Of a stretch of 27,998 bases of DNA, positions 1-7,172 are shown piece after piece. Under the pieces are notes generated by a model. The model saw nothing but the letters and a program-made list of their open reading frames with translations. It made no database searches and was not told the DNA's origin. Source of the DNA: LBZV01 sp000993855 (lineage in GTDB: Bacteria; Patescibacteriota; Microgenomatia; Curtissbacterales; GWA2-41-24); contig CAZBKB010000012.1 of assembly GCA_964492425.1 (NCBI GenBank), forward strand, positions 1 to 27,998, written 5' to 3'. Position 1 is the stretch's first letter. Every line of letters starts with the position of its first letter. Position numbers and translations under genes: made by a program.

Positions 1-1068
1 TAAAACCGGAATTTTAAGCTCCCTTGCCAGATTTTTTAGAGACTGAGAAATTTCACTAACTTCCTGCACCCTATTTTCCAAATTGCGGCCATGTACCAGC
101 TGCAAGTAGTCTACTATCAATAGTGACAAACCATGTTCCGCCTGCAACCTTCTCGCTTTTGTTCTCATTTCCATAATATTGATAGCAGGTGTGTCGTCTA
201 TAAAAAGCGGCGCATCGGCCAATACCCCCATAGCCTCCTGCAGTCTATCAAAGTCGTTGTCATCTAACCTACCTGTCTTAAGTCTCCAAGCATCAACTTC
301 ACTCTGCGCAACAAGTAACCTATCTACAAGTTCCTCTTTGCTCATCTCAAGAGAAAACATTCCAACTGGCAAACCTTCGCGTACCGCTACATGAGCCGCA
401 ATATTTAAAGTCAAACTTGTTTTTCCCTGACCAGGACGAGAGGCCAAAATAATTAAATTTGATGCCTGCATACCGGCAAGCTTGCCATCTAAATCCCAAA
501 ATCCGCTTGATACTCCTCGCAATCCCCCAGCTTTCTGGTGGAGTTCATCAAGTCTGTCAAAACTTTCAGCCAAAGCATCTTTTAAAGTTATAAAATTCTG
601 CTTTAACTGTTGCTGCGAAAGCGAAAATACAGCCTGTTCTGTCTCATCTAAAAGTTCACGTATATCTCCAGTATCCTCAAATGCAGATTGGGAAATTTTC
701 GCAGCAGTAGAAATTAACTGCCTTTTAACATACATGTCACGCACAATTTGTCCATATTGTGCGATATGTGAAGATGAAGGCACGCCAGATGCCAGCTCAC
801 TAATATAAGAAGCTCCTCCAACTTTCGCAAGCTTGCCCTTTTTCTTAAGCTGGGAGGTTAATGTCACCAAATCCACAGGTTCGCGTTTTTCGTATAGATC
901 ATAAATAGCAGACATAATATCTGCGTGCGCTTCACGATAAAAATGTTCTGGTTTCAAAAATTGGGCTATTGAAACAACACTATCGCTATCCAGAAGCACA
1001 GAGCCAATAATGGATCTTTCAGCCTCTATATCTTGCGGAGGCACACGGCCTGCGTTATCTTTTGCCAT
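1..1068 (-). CDS. dnaB: Replicative DNA helicase DnaB, 3' end cut by window edge
   Basis: This is the hexameric helicase that unwinds the replication fork. The reading frame is open for 356 codons from the ATG (complement of 1066-1068) to base 1, so the last part of the C-terminal RecA-like domain lies outside the window. The N-terminal domain starts PPQDIEAERSIIGSVLLD, a typical DnaB start, and is followed by a helical linker around residues 150-185. The ATPase domain has a Walker A at about residues 209-217 (ASRPGQGKT; the family more often has GMGKT) and a Walker B near 316-323 (LLIVDYLQL). No intein is seen in the visible part. The downstream context is not visible. The MBL hydrolase lies just upstream on the same strand with a 17-nt gap, so the two are probably co-transcribed. 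The family call is certain. Confidence 0.96.
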   Translation of the reverse strand, partial: MAKDNAGRVPPQDIEAERSIIGSVLLDSDSVVSIAQFLKPEHFYREAHADIMSAIYDLYEKREPVDLVTLTSQLKKKGKLAKVGGASYISELASGVPSSSHIAQYGQIVRDMYVKRQLISTAAKISQSAFEDTGDIRELLDETEQAVFSLSQQQLKQNFITLKDALAESFDRLDELHQKAGGLRGVSSGFWDLDGKLAGMQASNLIILASRPGQGKTSLTLNIAAHVAVREGLPVGMFSLEMSKEELVDRLLVAQSEVDAWRLKTGRLDDNDFDRLQEAMGVLADAPLFIDDTPAINIMEMRTKARRLQAEHGLSLLIVDYLQLVHGRNLENRVQEVSEISQSLKNLARELKIPVL

Positions 1069-1085
1069 GTTTTATTAAATTTAAA

Positions 1086-1748
1086 TTAATTATTTTTTTC
1101 CAAAAGTACAATTTGCGGCTCATCAGGAAGCTTATCAGCCGAAACAGAAAGTTTTGGCAGTTTCTCAATATTTTCTTTACCCATTGCTTTCAAAAATTCC
1201 TCTACCGGCGCCAAATCAAATTTTAAGCCTTCAACTTTATAATGCATAGGCACAATCACTTTGGGCTCCAGTTGTGCAATGATCGAAGGAGCCTCTTTGG
1301 AATTAATAGTATAAACTCCCCCAACCGGAATCATCAGTACATCGCATCCGGACAATGTTTCAGTTTGCGTTTGGTCCAACTGCTTTTGTCCCAAATCACC
1401 AAGATGCACAATATTAACCTCGTCTATTATAATCTGATAAATAGTATTCTTCCCTCGTTCTGACCCTTCCAGGTCATCATGAAAACTATCCTCACCAACA
1501 ATATTAACTCCCCCAATTTCATACTCACCAGGTCCCCGAATCACAAATGGCACAACATCTGCAACAGTCCCCCCCACCAAAGAGGAGTTATTATGGTCTT
1601 CATGTCCGTGCGTAATGCAAACGATGTCTGCATCAAGCTTTGGCTCCCTGAGTCCTGTAAATGCACCACTAAAAGGGTCTATAACAATAGACGCAGCCTT
1701 GCCTTTTACCTTAAAACAAGCTTGTCCATACCAATAAATGTCTACCAT
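1086..1748 (-). CDS. MBL-fold metal-dependent hydrolase (UlaG-like)
   Basis: The protein has 220 residues and belongs to the metallo-beta-lactamase fold superfamily, in the soluble UlaG/UPF0173-like branch. The metal-binding motif HxHxDH is seen as THGHEDHNN near residue 50. Further candidate ligands are the His in EDSFHDD, the Asp in HLGDLG and the His in VPMHYK, in the expected order. I chose the ATG at 1748 (MVDIYWYGQACF) because the family starts with a short beta strand ending in a WxGHA-like motif; an in-frame TTG two codons upstream is possible. No clear Shine-Dalgarno is visible. The gene lies directly upstream of dnaB on the same strand. The substrate cannot be told from sequence. 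Confidence 0.9.
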   Translation of the reverse strand: MVDIYWYGQACFKVKGKAASIVIDPFSGAFTGLREPKLDADIVCITHGHEDHNNSSLVGGTVADVVPFVIRGPGEYEIGGVNIVGEDSFHDDLEGSERGKNTIYQIIIDEVNIVHLGDLGQKQLDQTQTETLSGCDVLMIPVGGVYTINSKEAPSIIAQLEPKVIVPMHYKVEGLKFDLAPVEEFLKAMGKENIEKLPKLSVSADKLPDEPQIVLLEKNN

Positions 1749-1840
1749 GAGCAAATACTGATGATATCACATTAGATAAGAAGACAGTCAAGACGAAAAA
1801 TTGCCAAAACTTTTTAAACTATGATAGTCTACCGTAAACA

Positions 1841-2752
1841 ATGAGATTGGCATCTACCATATTAATTATCTTGACAATAATCTCCCTGCTAAGTTTCACA
1901 ATTTACTGGCTTTGGCAAAGACAACCAAAACAACAGGTGCAGGCACCGCAACCTAAAGTTGAAACTGTAGTAAAAACTGACGTTCAAGAACAGAAACCGG
2001 CCTCATTTATAACATCTCCTCAACCTGGTCAAATTCTAACCGAAAAAAAGGTGCAAATAGCAGGTAATGCCAAAACACGCACAAAAACTCTATTAATATC
2101 AAACCCATTAACCTCCATAACCGAAAGTCAAGATGACGGCAACTTCAAATTAGAAGCAGAATTTCCAAACGGTTTAAGTCAACTGCAAATCATAGTACTC
2201 AATAACGGTCTTGAAGAAATCCAAAATATCATGTTCCCATTATATATATCAGAGGACAAAGCAGATAAAAACTCAATGTTTATAGCGGGTACGATCAACA
2301 GAATCTTCGACAATAACATAACCTTGTCTACAAAAGATGGTAATTCAGATATAAAAATTACCTCCAGTACAAAAAATATCGGCCGTGCCAAGTCACCAGC
2401 TAAAACCAGCGAAGAAAAATTAGATATCCGTGTCGGAGATTATCTGGTAGCAATTGGCCAAAAAACCCCAGAAATTTTAAGCGCTGAGAAAATAGAAATA
2501 TTTAGGGAAAACAAACCTAAAATTGATGCCTCCTATGCTGCAGTAAAAATAGTAAGCGGGGCAAAAAACAACATTTTCTCAGCAAATACCACCAAAGACA
2601 ATAAACTGCTAGAATTTACACTCAACAAAAATACTCAAATAATAGCAGACGGGAAGAAAGCCACTTCCGCAATAGTCACAAAAGACAAAATTGCAATTGT
2701 CATTTACAAACTTGAAAACAATAATTTAGTCACTCTGCTCCACTTCCTATAG
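1841..2752 (+). CDS. Membrane-anchored hypothetical protein with beta-rich extracytoplasmic domains
   Basis: I do not recognise a named gene. The 303-residue product has one N-terminal hydrophobic segment (about residues 4-24, ending at WLWQRQ) and a polar linker, so it is probably anchored with the rest outside the membrane. Residues about 55-115 (SPQPGQILTEKKVQIAGNA...) look like the immunoglobulin-like/glucodextranase-B-like module often seen as 'P.pG..v....v.v.G.a' in CPR surface proteins. Residues about 145-300 hold repeated short beta strands with GTINRIFDNNITLST and VGDYLVAIGQ, resembling DUF5666-type small beta domains. These domain names come from memory of the patterns and are tentative. 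The gene is upstream of hisS with a 26-nt gap and may share its transcript. Confidence 0.6.
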   Translation: MRLASTILIILTIISLLSFTIYWLWQRQPKQQVQAPQPKVETVVKTDVQEQKPASFITSPQPGQILTEKKVQIAGNAKTRTKTLLISNPLTSITESQDDGNFKLEAEFPNGLSQLQIIVLNNGLEEIQNIMFPLYISEDKADKNSMFIAGTINRIFDNNITLSTKDGNSDIKITSSTKNIGRAKSPAKTSEEKLDIRVGDYLVAIGQKTPEILSAEKIEIFRENKPKIDASYAAVKIVSGAKNNIFSANTTKDNKLLEFTLNKNTQIIADGKKATSAIVTKDKIAIVIYKLENNNLVTLLHFL

Positions 2753-2778
2753 AAAGCAGGCTTTGCTATTATTAAACC

Positions 2779-3717
2779 ATGCATAAAGCTCCGCCGACCC
2801 CCAAAGGCTTTAGGGACATTAAACCGGACTTCGCCAAAAAAAGACGGGAAGTAATTAACATTATTGCCGGCATACTAGAAAAAGAAGGCTTCCAACCCAT
2901 CGAAACCCCCACTTTGGAATTCGCTGAAACTCTCGAGGGCAAATACGGTGACGAAGAAAGGCTAATCTACAAATTCACAGATCGCGGTGGCCGCAAACTC
3001 GCACTTCGCTTCGACCTAACAGTTCCCCTCGCCCGCTTTGTTGCCAATAATCAAAGTCTTTTAAACCCCACTTTTTCCAGATACCAAATTGGCCAAGTTT
3101 TTCGCGGAGAAAACCCCCAACATGGCAGATACCGCGAATTTACGCAGTTTGACTTTGACACTGTCGGTTCAGCAAATTTAAAAGAAGACGCAAAAGTAAT
3201 TTTAGCTGCAGTAAAATCCATCAAAAAAATCGGGATAACATCTGCACTGATGCTTATAAATGATCGCAAAAATTTTGAACAGTTTCCGCAAGATGTTATC
3301 CGCGCTGTCGACAAACTTCACAAAGTCGGCGAAGCTGGCATAAAAGAGGAACTTAAAGAAAAGGGTATGGCAATAGACGACATCGAGAACCATCTTTACA
3401 AAATTAAGAATTCAAAACCTACAGAAAACCTCAATCAAATTTTCTCAACTTTAGAAGGCGAAGGTTTAAAGCAAGGAAGGGATTTTACATTCGACCCGAC
3501 CCTTGCAAGGGGTCTCGACTATTATACAGGCTCCATCTTCGAGCTAAAGCCATCAACCAATTCTGTCGATTTAACTATCGGTTCTGGTGGTCGTTACGAC
3601 AATTTAATAGGTATGTTTATGGGCAACAAAACCAACTTGCCTGCCGGCAGACAGGTTCCCGCCGTCGGCTTTTCCTTCGGGCTAGATAGAATCGTTGACC
3701 TACTTCTTAATGACTAA
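2779..3717 (+). CDS. hisS: Histidyl-tRNA synthetase catalytic core, no C-terminal anticodon-binding domain
   Basis: This is a class II synthetase expected to charge tRNA-His. Of the core motifs I see LRFDLTVPLARFVAN (77-91), motif 2 QVFRGENPQHGRYREFTQFD (106-125), the HisRS-specific ARGLDYYTGSIFEL (243-256, with the catalytic Arg at 244) and motif 3 AVGFSFGLDRI (295-305). The LRFDLTVP form resembles the archaeal/eukaryotic-type branch. The product is only 312 residues; the usual HisRS is about 420 and ends in a roughly 90-residue anticodon-binding domain, which is absent because the frame stops right after motif 3. HisZ is similarly short but normally loses the catalytic motifs kept here. Residues 285-291 (TNLPAGRQ region) are an insertion from a palindromic repeat. 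The next gene overlaps by 8 nt. A TATTAT box at 2767-2772, six nt before the ATG, suggests a leaderless start. Confidence 0.9.
   Translation: MHKAPPTPKGFRDIKPDFAKKRREVINIIAGILEKEGFQPIETPTLEFAETLEGKYGDEERLIYKFTDRGGRKLALRFDLTVPLARFVANNQSLLNPTFSRYQIGQVFRGENPQHGRYREFTQFDFDTVGSANLKEDAKVILAAVKSIKKIGITSALMLINDRKNFEQFPQDVIRAVDKLHKVGEAGIKEELKEKGMAIDDIENHLYKIKNSKPTENLNQIFSTLEGEGLKQGRDFTFDPTLARGLDYYTGSIFELKPSTNSVDLTIGSGGRYDNLIGMFMGNKTNLPAGRQVPAVGFSFGLDRIVDLLLND
3634..3657. repeat. Palindromic repeat inserted in hisS
   Basis: A 24-nt near-palindrome has the perfect 10-bp core CTGCCGGCAG at 3641-3650. It is read in frame as NLPAGRQV within hisS. Ordinary HisRS sequences go almost directly from GGRYDxLIGMFGG to IPAVGFSFGLDRI, so about 7-8 residues look added here. 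I associate this CTGCCGGCAG palindrome with dispersed repeats of CPR genomes (from memory). Confidence 0.7.
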
Positions 3718-4618
3718 ACCCAACCCTGCATTGCTCTATCTTGCTATTGCCGCAATTATCTGGGGTGCCACTGTTCCTATTATGAAAATAACCTTGCTAG
3801 AGATTCCCTTATTTTCTCTAATAGTCCTTCGAATGACCATAGCAAGCGCTTTACTCATACCCTTTGCATATAAACATTTTAAAAAAAATCAGGCGTCAGA
3901 TTTTAAACTTTTATTACTATCAGCTTTTTTTGGCACCAACTTAAACTTAACTTTATTTTTTTATGGACTCGAATACTCTCAAGCAATCAACGGGTCTGTA
4001 ATTCTAGCAACAACGCCAATTCTTACCTTAATTTTTGCGCACATATACCTTCGCGAAAAATTCACCGCCAAGCTCGTATTAGGTGCCGTCCTGGCGCTAT
4101 TGGGGGTAATTATAATAATAGGAATCCCCGTCTTTACATTCGACACAAAATCCGCAATTGGGAATTTATCGCTTCTTGCATCCGCCTTTGCTTGGGTAGG
4201 CCACGAAATATTTTCCAAGAAAGCCCTCGAAAAATATCACTACACAGTAGTTGCTTTTTATACAACTTTTATAGGAGCAACCGTCTTTTTCCCTCTAATG
4301 TTGCTGGAACTTATAAATAGCCCCACTTGGTACCAAAACGTTTCCACAAGAGGATTCTTAGGTCTTGTATACGGAATGTTATTTGCATCTTTTATCGGAT
4401 ACACTGCATGGCAAAAAGGTCTGGCTCAAACTACTGCAACACTTGCCTCTTTTGTGTTTTATCTCCTGCCCATAACCGGGATAATTTTTTCAATAATTCT
4501 ATTGGGTGAATCCTTTAATACAATGCTTCTTATGGGAACAATACTTGTAGTACTCGGAATAATTTTGGCAGAAACCCATCGCAAAACTCATCCCTTGCAT
4601 AATCACACCCACAGCTAA
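3710..4618 (+). CDS. EamA/DMT-family permease
   Basis: The 302-residue protein has about ten hydrophobic helices in two EamA repeats, the pattern of drug/metabolite transporters in the inner membrane. The first repeat starts LLYLAIAAIIWGATVPIMK, with the typical WG near the end of helix 1 and PILTLIFAHIYLREKF at its end. The second repeat begins near SLLASAFAWVGHEIFSKKA and ends YLLPITGIIFSIILLGESF. The start is the ATG at 3710, which overlaps the last codons and stop of hisS by 8 nt and suggests translational coupling; a TTG 15 nt upstream is less likely. A His-rich cytoplasmic tail (THRKTHPLHNHTHS) is present. The substrate is unknown. Confidence 0.9.
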   Translation: MTKPNPALLYLAIAAIIWGATVPIMKITLLEIPLFSLIVLRMTIASALLIPFAYKHFKKNQASDFKLLLLSAFFGTNLNLTLFFYGLEYSQAINGSVILATTPILTLIFAHIYLREKFTAKLVLGAVLALLGVIIIIGIPVFTFDTKSAIGNLSLLASAFAWVGHEIFSKKALEKYHYTVVAFYTTFIGATVFFPLMLLELINSPTWYQNVSTRGFLGLVYGMLFASFIGYTAWQKGLAQTTATLASFVFYLLPITGIIFSIILLGESFNTMLLMGTILVVLGIILAETHRKTHPLHNHTHS

Positions 4619-4622
4619 GCAG

Positions 4623-4651
4623 TTGTTAAAAAGTACATTTTTTGCTAAAAT
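4623..4651 (+). promoter_or_regulatory. Putative rpmE promoter (leaderless)
   Basis: TTGTTA at 4623-4628, a 17-nt spacer and TAAAAT at 4646-4651 form a sigma-70-like promoter. Only 10 nt separate the -10 from the rpmE ATG at 4662, so the transcript would have almost no leader. Confidence 0.5.
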
Positions 4652-4661
4652 CACAAGTTAC

Positions 4662-4973
4662 ATGAAAGCTGGAATCCATCCACAATACTTCGATAATGCA
4701 AAAGTTGTTTGTGTCTGCGGAAACACTTTTACAACCGGTGCAACCGTACCGGAAATTCGTGTGGAGATTTGCTCAAAATGCCACCCCTTTTTTACAGGAG
4801 AAATGAAATATGTTGACACACTTGGAAACGTTGAAAAGTTCCAAAAAAAGCAAAAAGCAGCAAAAACCCACAAAGACATAGTTGTCAAAAAAGTCCAGGA
4901 AAAAGAAGAAAAACGAAGGCCAGAATCCTTAAAAGAAATGTTCGACCTGGTCAAAAAGCAGGCATCTTCATAG
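4662..4973 (+). CDS. rpmE: 50S ribosomal protein bL31 with extended C-terminus
   Basis: This is the large-subunit protein bL31, zinc-binding type. It starts MKAGIHPQYF, and the zinc-ribbon cysteines are visible as VVCVCGNTF and EICSKCHPFFTG. The family core ends near residue 70 (LGNVEKFQKK). This copy continues to 103 residues with a charged Lys/Glu-rich helix (KTHKDIVVKKVQEKEEKRR), as is common for ribosomal proteins with lineage-specific tails. I chose the ATG at 4662 over an upstream in-frame codon at 4623 because it gives the family's exact N-terminus. The gene precedes prfA, a conserved bacterial order. Confidence 0.95.
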   Translation: MKAGIHPQYFDNAKVVCVCGNTFTTGATVPEIRVEICSKCHPFFTGEMKYVDTLGNVEKFQKKQKAAKTHKDIVVKKVQEKEEKRRPESLKEMFDLVKKQASS

Positions 4974-5077
4974 CCAGCTAGGAAATTCCAAATTCCAAGC
5001 ATCAAAAAAAACTCAAACAGCAAAGAGTTTATAATTTAATAACTAGGCTATTATTTGGAATTTGTTTTTTGGAATTT
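4972..5077. repeat. Inverted-repeat element between rpmE and prfA
   Basis: Two copies of AATTCC-based arms (4982-4998, GAAATTCCAAATTCCAA) face two copies of TTGGAATTT (5055-5063 and 5069-5077). They enclose about 56 nt that contain a smaller stem (AAACTC/GAGTTT). Outer TAGCC/GGCTA bases extend the symmetry. The element fills the whole 111-nt gap. It does not look like a standard terminator because no clean U-run follows a stem. Confidence 0.55.
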
Positions 5078-5084
5078 AACCATC

Positions 5085-6029
5085 ATGTCTGATTATCTGA
5101 AGAATCAAATATCCGAACTTGACAACAAAATTCAGGAAGCTCGAGATCTGGCGTCAGCCGATCCTTCTATGGTCGAACTTGCACAGGAAGAAATTGCCAA
5201 ACTCGAAGAAGAAAAAGCCTCTCTTGAAAAGACTGTAAACCGCCAACCAATCTCCACGCGGAGTCTTGACGAAGTGGGGTCAAAAGCAAACCATGACAGC
5301 TCTTCTGTCATCCTGGAGATCCGCGCAGCAGCCGGTGGAGACGAGGCGGGCCTGTTTGCAGGAGATCTTGCCAGAATGTATTCAAAATACGCTATCTCCC
5401 AAAATTGGCGTGTAGACGAGCTGGACAAAAACGAAGGCGGCATTGGTAACATCAAAGAAATAACTTACAAAATTTCAGGCCACGACGTATGGGAAAAATT
5501 GCAATATGAATCCGGCGTCCACCGTGTACAGCGTGTTCCACATACTGAATCTTCCGGACGCATTCACACTTCAACAGCAACAGTTGCCGTTTTGCCGGAA
5601 GTCAGCCAAACAGAGGTTATCATCAACCCCGCAGATATCCAATTTGAAGCTTTCCGATCCGGCGGACACGGAGGACAAAATGTTAACAAAGTGTCCACCG
5701 CGGTGAGAATTAAACACATCCCGACAGGCTTAATTGTCAAGGCTCAAACAGAAAGGTCTCAATCACAAAACCGCGAAATTGCCATGGAAATTCTGCGCGC
5801 CCGCCTTTTCGCACTTGAGGAAGAAAAAAGTCGAGCAGCACTAAGTGGCCAGCGTTCAGCTCAACTCGGTACCGGCGACCGATCGGAAAAAATCCGCACT
5901 TACAACTTTCCACAGGATCGGGTCACAGATCACCGCATCAAAAAATCCTGGGGAAACATTGATTCGGTAATGAACGGGCAAATAGATAAAATATTTACAT
6001 CACTTCAAGATTTTAATACCCAATTATAA
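5085..6029 (+). CDS. prfA: Peptide chain release factor 1
   Basis: RF1 recognises UAA/UAG and releases the finished protein. The catalytic loop is seen as RSGGHGGQNVNKVSTAVR (GGQ, near residue 200). It is followed by IKHIPTGLIVKAQTERSQSQNREIA, diagnostic of class I release factors. The recognition motif PxT appears as VPHTESSGRIHTSTATVAVLPE, hence PHT where PAT/PVT is usual; the GRIHTSTATVAV context favours RF1 over RF2 (SPF). The product is 314 residues, about 40 shorter than most RF1 proteins. The loss is in N-terminal domain 1, which is a short helical hairpin of about 75 residues. The ATG at 5085 gives a natural start; an upstream in-frame codon at 5055 lies inside the repeat element. The gene follows rpmE. 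Confidence 0.97.
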   Translation: MSDYLKNQISELDNKIQEARDLASADPSMVELAQEEIAKLEEEKASLEKTVNRQPISTRSLDEVGSKANHDSSSVILEIRAAAGGDEAGLFAGDLARMYSKYAISQNWRVDELDKNEGGIGNIKEITYKISGHDVWEKLQYESGVHRVQRVPHTESSGRIHTSTATVAVLPEVSQTEVIINPADIQFEAFRSGGHGGQNVNKVSTAVRIKHIPTGLIVKAQTERSQSQNREIAMEILRARLFALEEEKSRAALSGQRSAQLGTGDRSEKIRTYNFPQDRVTDHRIKKSWGNIDSVMNGQIDKIFTSLQDFNTQL

Positions 6030-6042
6030 ACACCACTACACC

Positions 6043-6052
6043 GTTTCGAAAC
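6043..6052. promoter_or_regulatory. Perfect palindrome GTTTCGAAAC, possible operator
   Basis: A 10-bp perfect palindrome ends 2 nt before the ATG of the TrpR-like gene and about 13 nt after a TATAAA box (6025-6030). A similar GATTCGAAAC followed by AAT is found at 6511-6520, in front of the next gene. The position fits an autoregulatory operator of the TrpR-like protein, but this is inference. Confidence 0.35.
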
Positions 6053-6053
6053 A

Positions 6054-6512
6054 ATGAAGTACAATCACTTTATGACACAGATATCCAAGAAGAAACTTGC
6101 AAACAATTTCGAAGCTGAGGTCTACGATATCTTTTGGTCTACCATATCAAGATTCACAAACAAGAACGAGATAATAATTTTCTTTTCAGAGCTTTTCACC
6201 TTAAACGAAAAAGTTAATTTCTCAAAGAGGCTATCAATCGCTATTCTTCTGTCCAACGGGTTAGAATGGCGTGCCATAAGAGACTTACTGAAAGTATCAG
6301 AGGGAACAATTGCCAAGATCTCCACCAAAACTAACACCGAAGGTTTTCGGATTTTTTTCAGAAAACTAGAAAATGATGCAAGGTGGAAAGCCTTTTGGAA
6401 AAACATCGCAAAATCTTATTTGCTTACGACCCATGGTGATAAGTTCGCTCGACTGGGAAATGAAGGTATCGAAAAAATATATTTTAAAAAGAAGAAATCT
6501 TTGTTGCACTGA
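6054..6512 (+). CDS. TrpR/YerC-like helix-turn-helix protein
   Basis: The 152-residue product carries a helix-turn-helix of the Trp-repressor/YerC type: LFTLNEKVNFSKRLSIAILLSNGLEWRAIRDLLKVSEGTIAKIS. In that family a helical 'L.eR..ia..L..G.s.reIa..lg.S.aTIsRv' stretch binds DNA. The N-terminal 45 residues (FWSTISRFTNKNEIIIFFSELF) match the helical dimerisation part. The C-terminal 60 residues are basic and helical and longer than in YerC. The start may be the ATG at 6054 or at 6072. The gene follows prfA by 24 nt and precedes dedA by 21 nt, so an operon is likely. Whether it senses tryptophan is unknown; no trp genes are in view. Confidence 0.65.
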   Translation: MKYNHFMTQISKKKLANNFEAEVYDIFWSTISRFTNKNEIIIFFSELFTLNEKVNFSKRLSIAILLSNGLEWRAIRDLLKVSEGTIAKISTKTNTEGFRIFFRKLENDARWKAFWKNIAKSYLLTTHGDKFARLGNEGIEKIYFKKKKSLLH

Positions 6513-6533
6513 TTCGAAACAATATAGCGTAAA

Positions 6534-7028
6534 ATGCTCGAACTAATTACAGAATACTCCTACCTTGGCCTTTTTCTGCTTTTATTTGCAGAAGAAGGAG
6601 GCATCCCTCTGCCTATTCCCGGAGACATTTTCATTGCCACAATAGCAAGCCTGCCCACCTCCAACTATTTCCTAACAGTTGCAACCGTCGTTCTGGCAAC
6701 CATATTTGGATCCACAATTCTCTTTGCCCTATCCCATAAATTCGGCCACCGCATGATTTTAAAATTTGGCAAATATATACGCTTTACCCCCGAAAAAACC
6801 AGCAAAGTTGAAAAGTGGTTTGAAAAATATGGCGGTTGGACAATTGTAATCGGAAGATTAATTCCAGGCTTACGAATCGTAACACCAATCGTCGCCGGCA
6901 CATTCAAAGTTCCCTACAAAACGTTTTGGATATATACCACTCTCGCCGCCTTCATCTGGGCCAATATCTATTTTTTTATCGGGAAGTTCTTTGCGGGATT
7001 CTTGCAAGCAATAAACTTTAAACCATAA
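6534..7028 (+). CDS. DedA/VTT-family membrane protein
   Basis: The product has 164 residues and is an integral membrane protein of the DedA (SNARE-associated/VTT) family; members are linked to lipid scrambling and flipping and to membrane homeostasis. Family marks are EEGGIPLPIPGDIF (the E..G.P.P.P signature near residue 20) and GRLIPGLRIVTPIVAG (the Arg-Pro-Gly-x-Arg re-entrant motif near residue 107). It is shorter than E. coli DedA (about 220) and lacks a long C-terminal tail, as is common in reduced genomes. The last codons and the stop lie in the left arm of an inverted repeat (7015-7165). It converges with htrA. A second DedA protein is encoded at 24651. Confidence 0.9.
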   Translation: MLELITEYSYLGLFLLLFAEEGGIPLPIPGDIFIATIASLPTSNYFLTVATVVLATIFGSTILFALSHKFGHRMILKFGKYIRFTPEKTSKVEKWFEKYGGWTIVIGRLIPGLRIVTPIVAGTFKVPYKTFWIYTTLAAFIWANIYFFIGKFFAGFLQAINFKP

Positions 7029-7165
7029 ACAATAAACTATTTAAGCCTCTTCGAAAATCCACCAGGTTGATTTGCAATACTCTCCGCTTAAATAATTAAA
7101 ACGAAAAAAACGAAACCCAGATACTATCAAGCCCAGTTTGGAGTTTAATGTTTACTGTTTAAAGT
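7015..7165. repeat. 151-bp element with 24-nt imperfect inverted termini
   Basis: The left arm 7015-7038 and the right arm 7142-7165 match as inverted repeats at 21 of 24 positions and enclose 103 nt. The arm is built from ACTTTAAAC and ATAAACT words. The left arm overlaps the dedA 3' end. The element sits between convergent genes, so it may serve as a bidirectional transcription end or be a MITE-like repeat. Related GTTTACTGTTT words recur inside ychF (11910-11945). Confidence 0.55.
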
Positions 7166-7172
7166 ATGCAGC

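Noticed and set aside
179..808. Plus-strand open frames opposite dnaB
   Set aside because: They are shadows of the DnaB coding frame and show Ser-rich non-protein composition.
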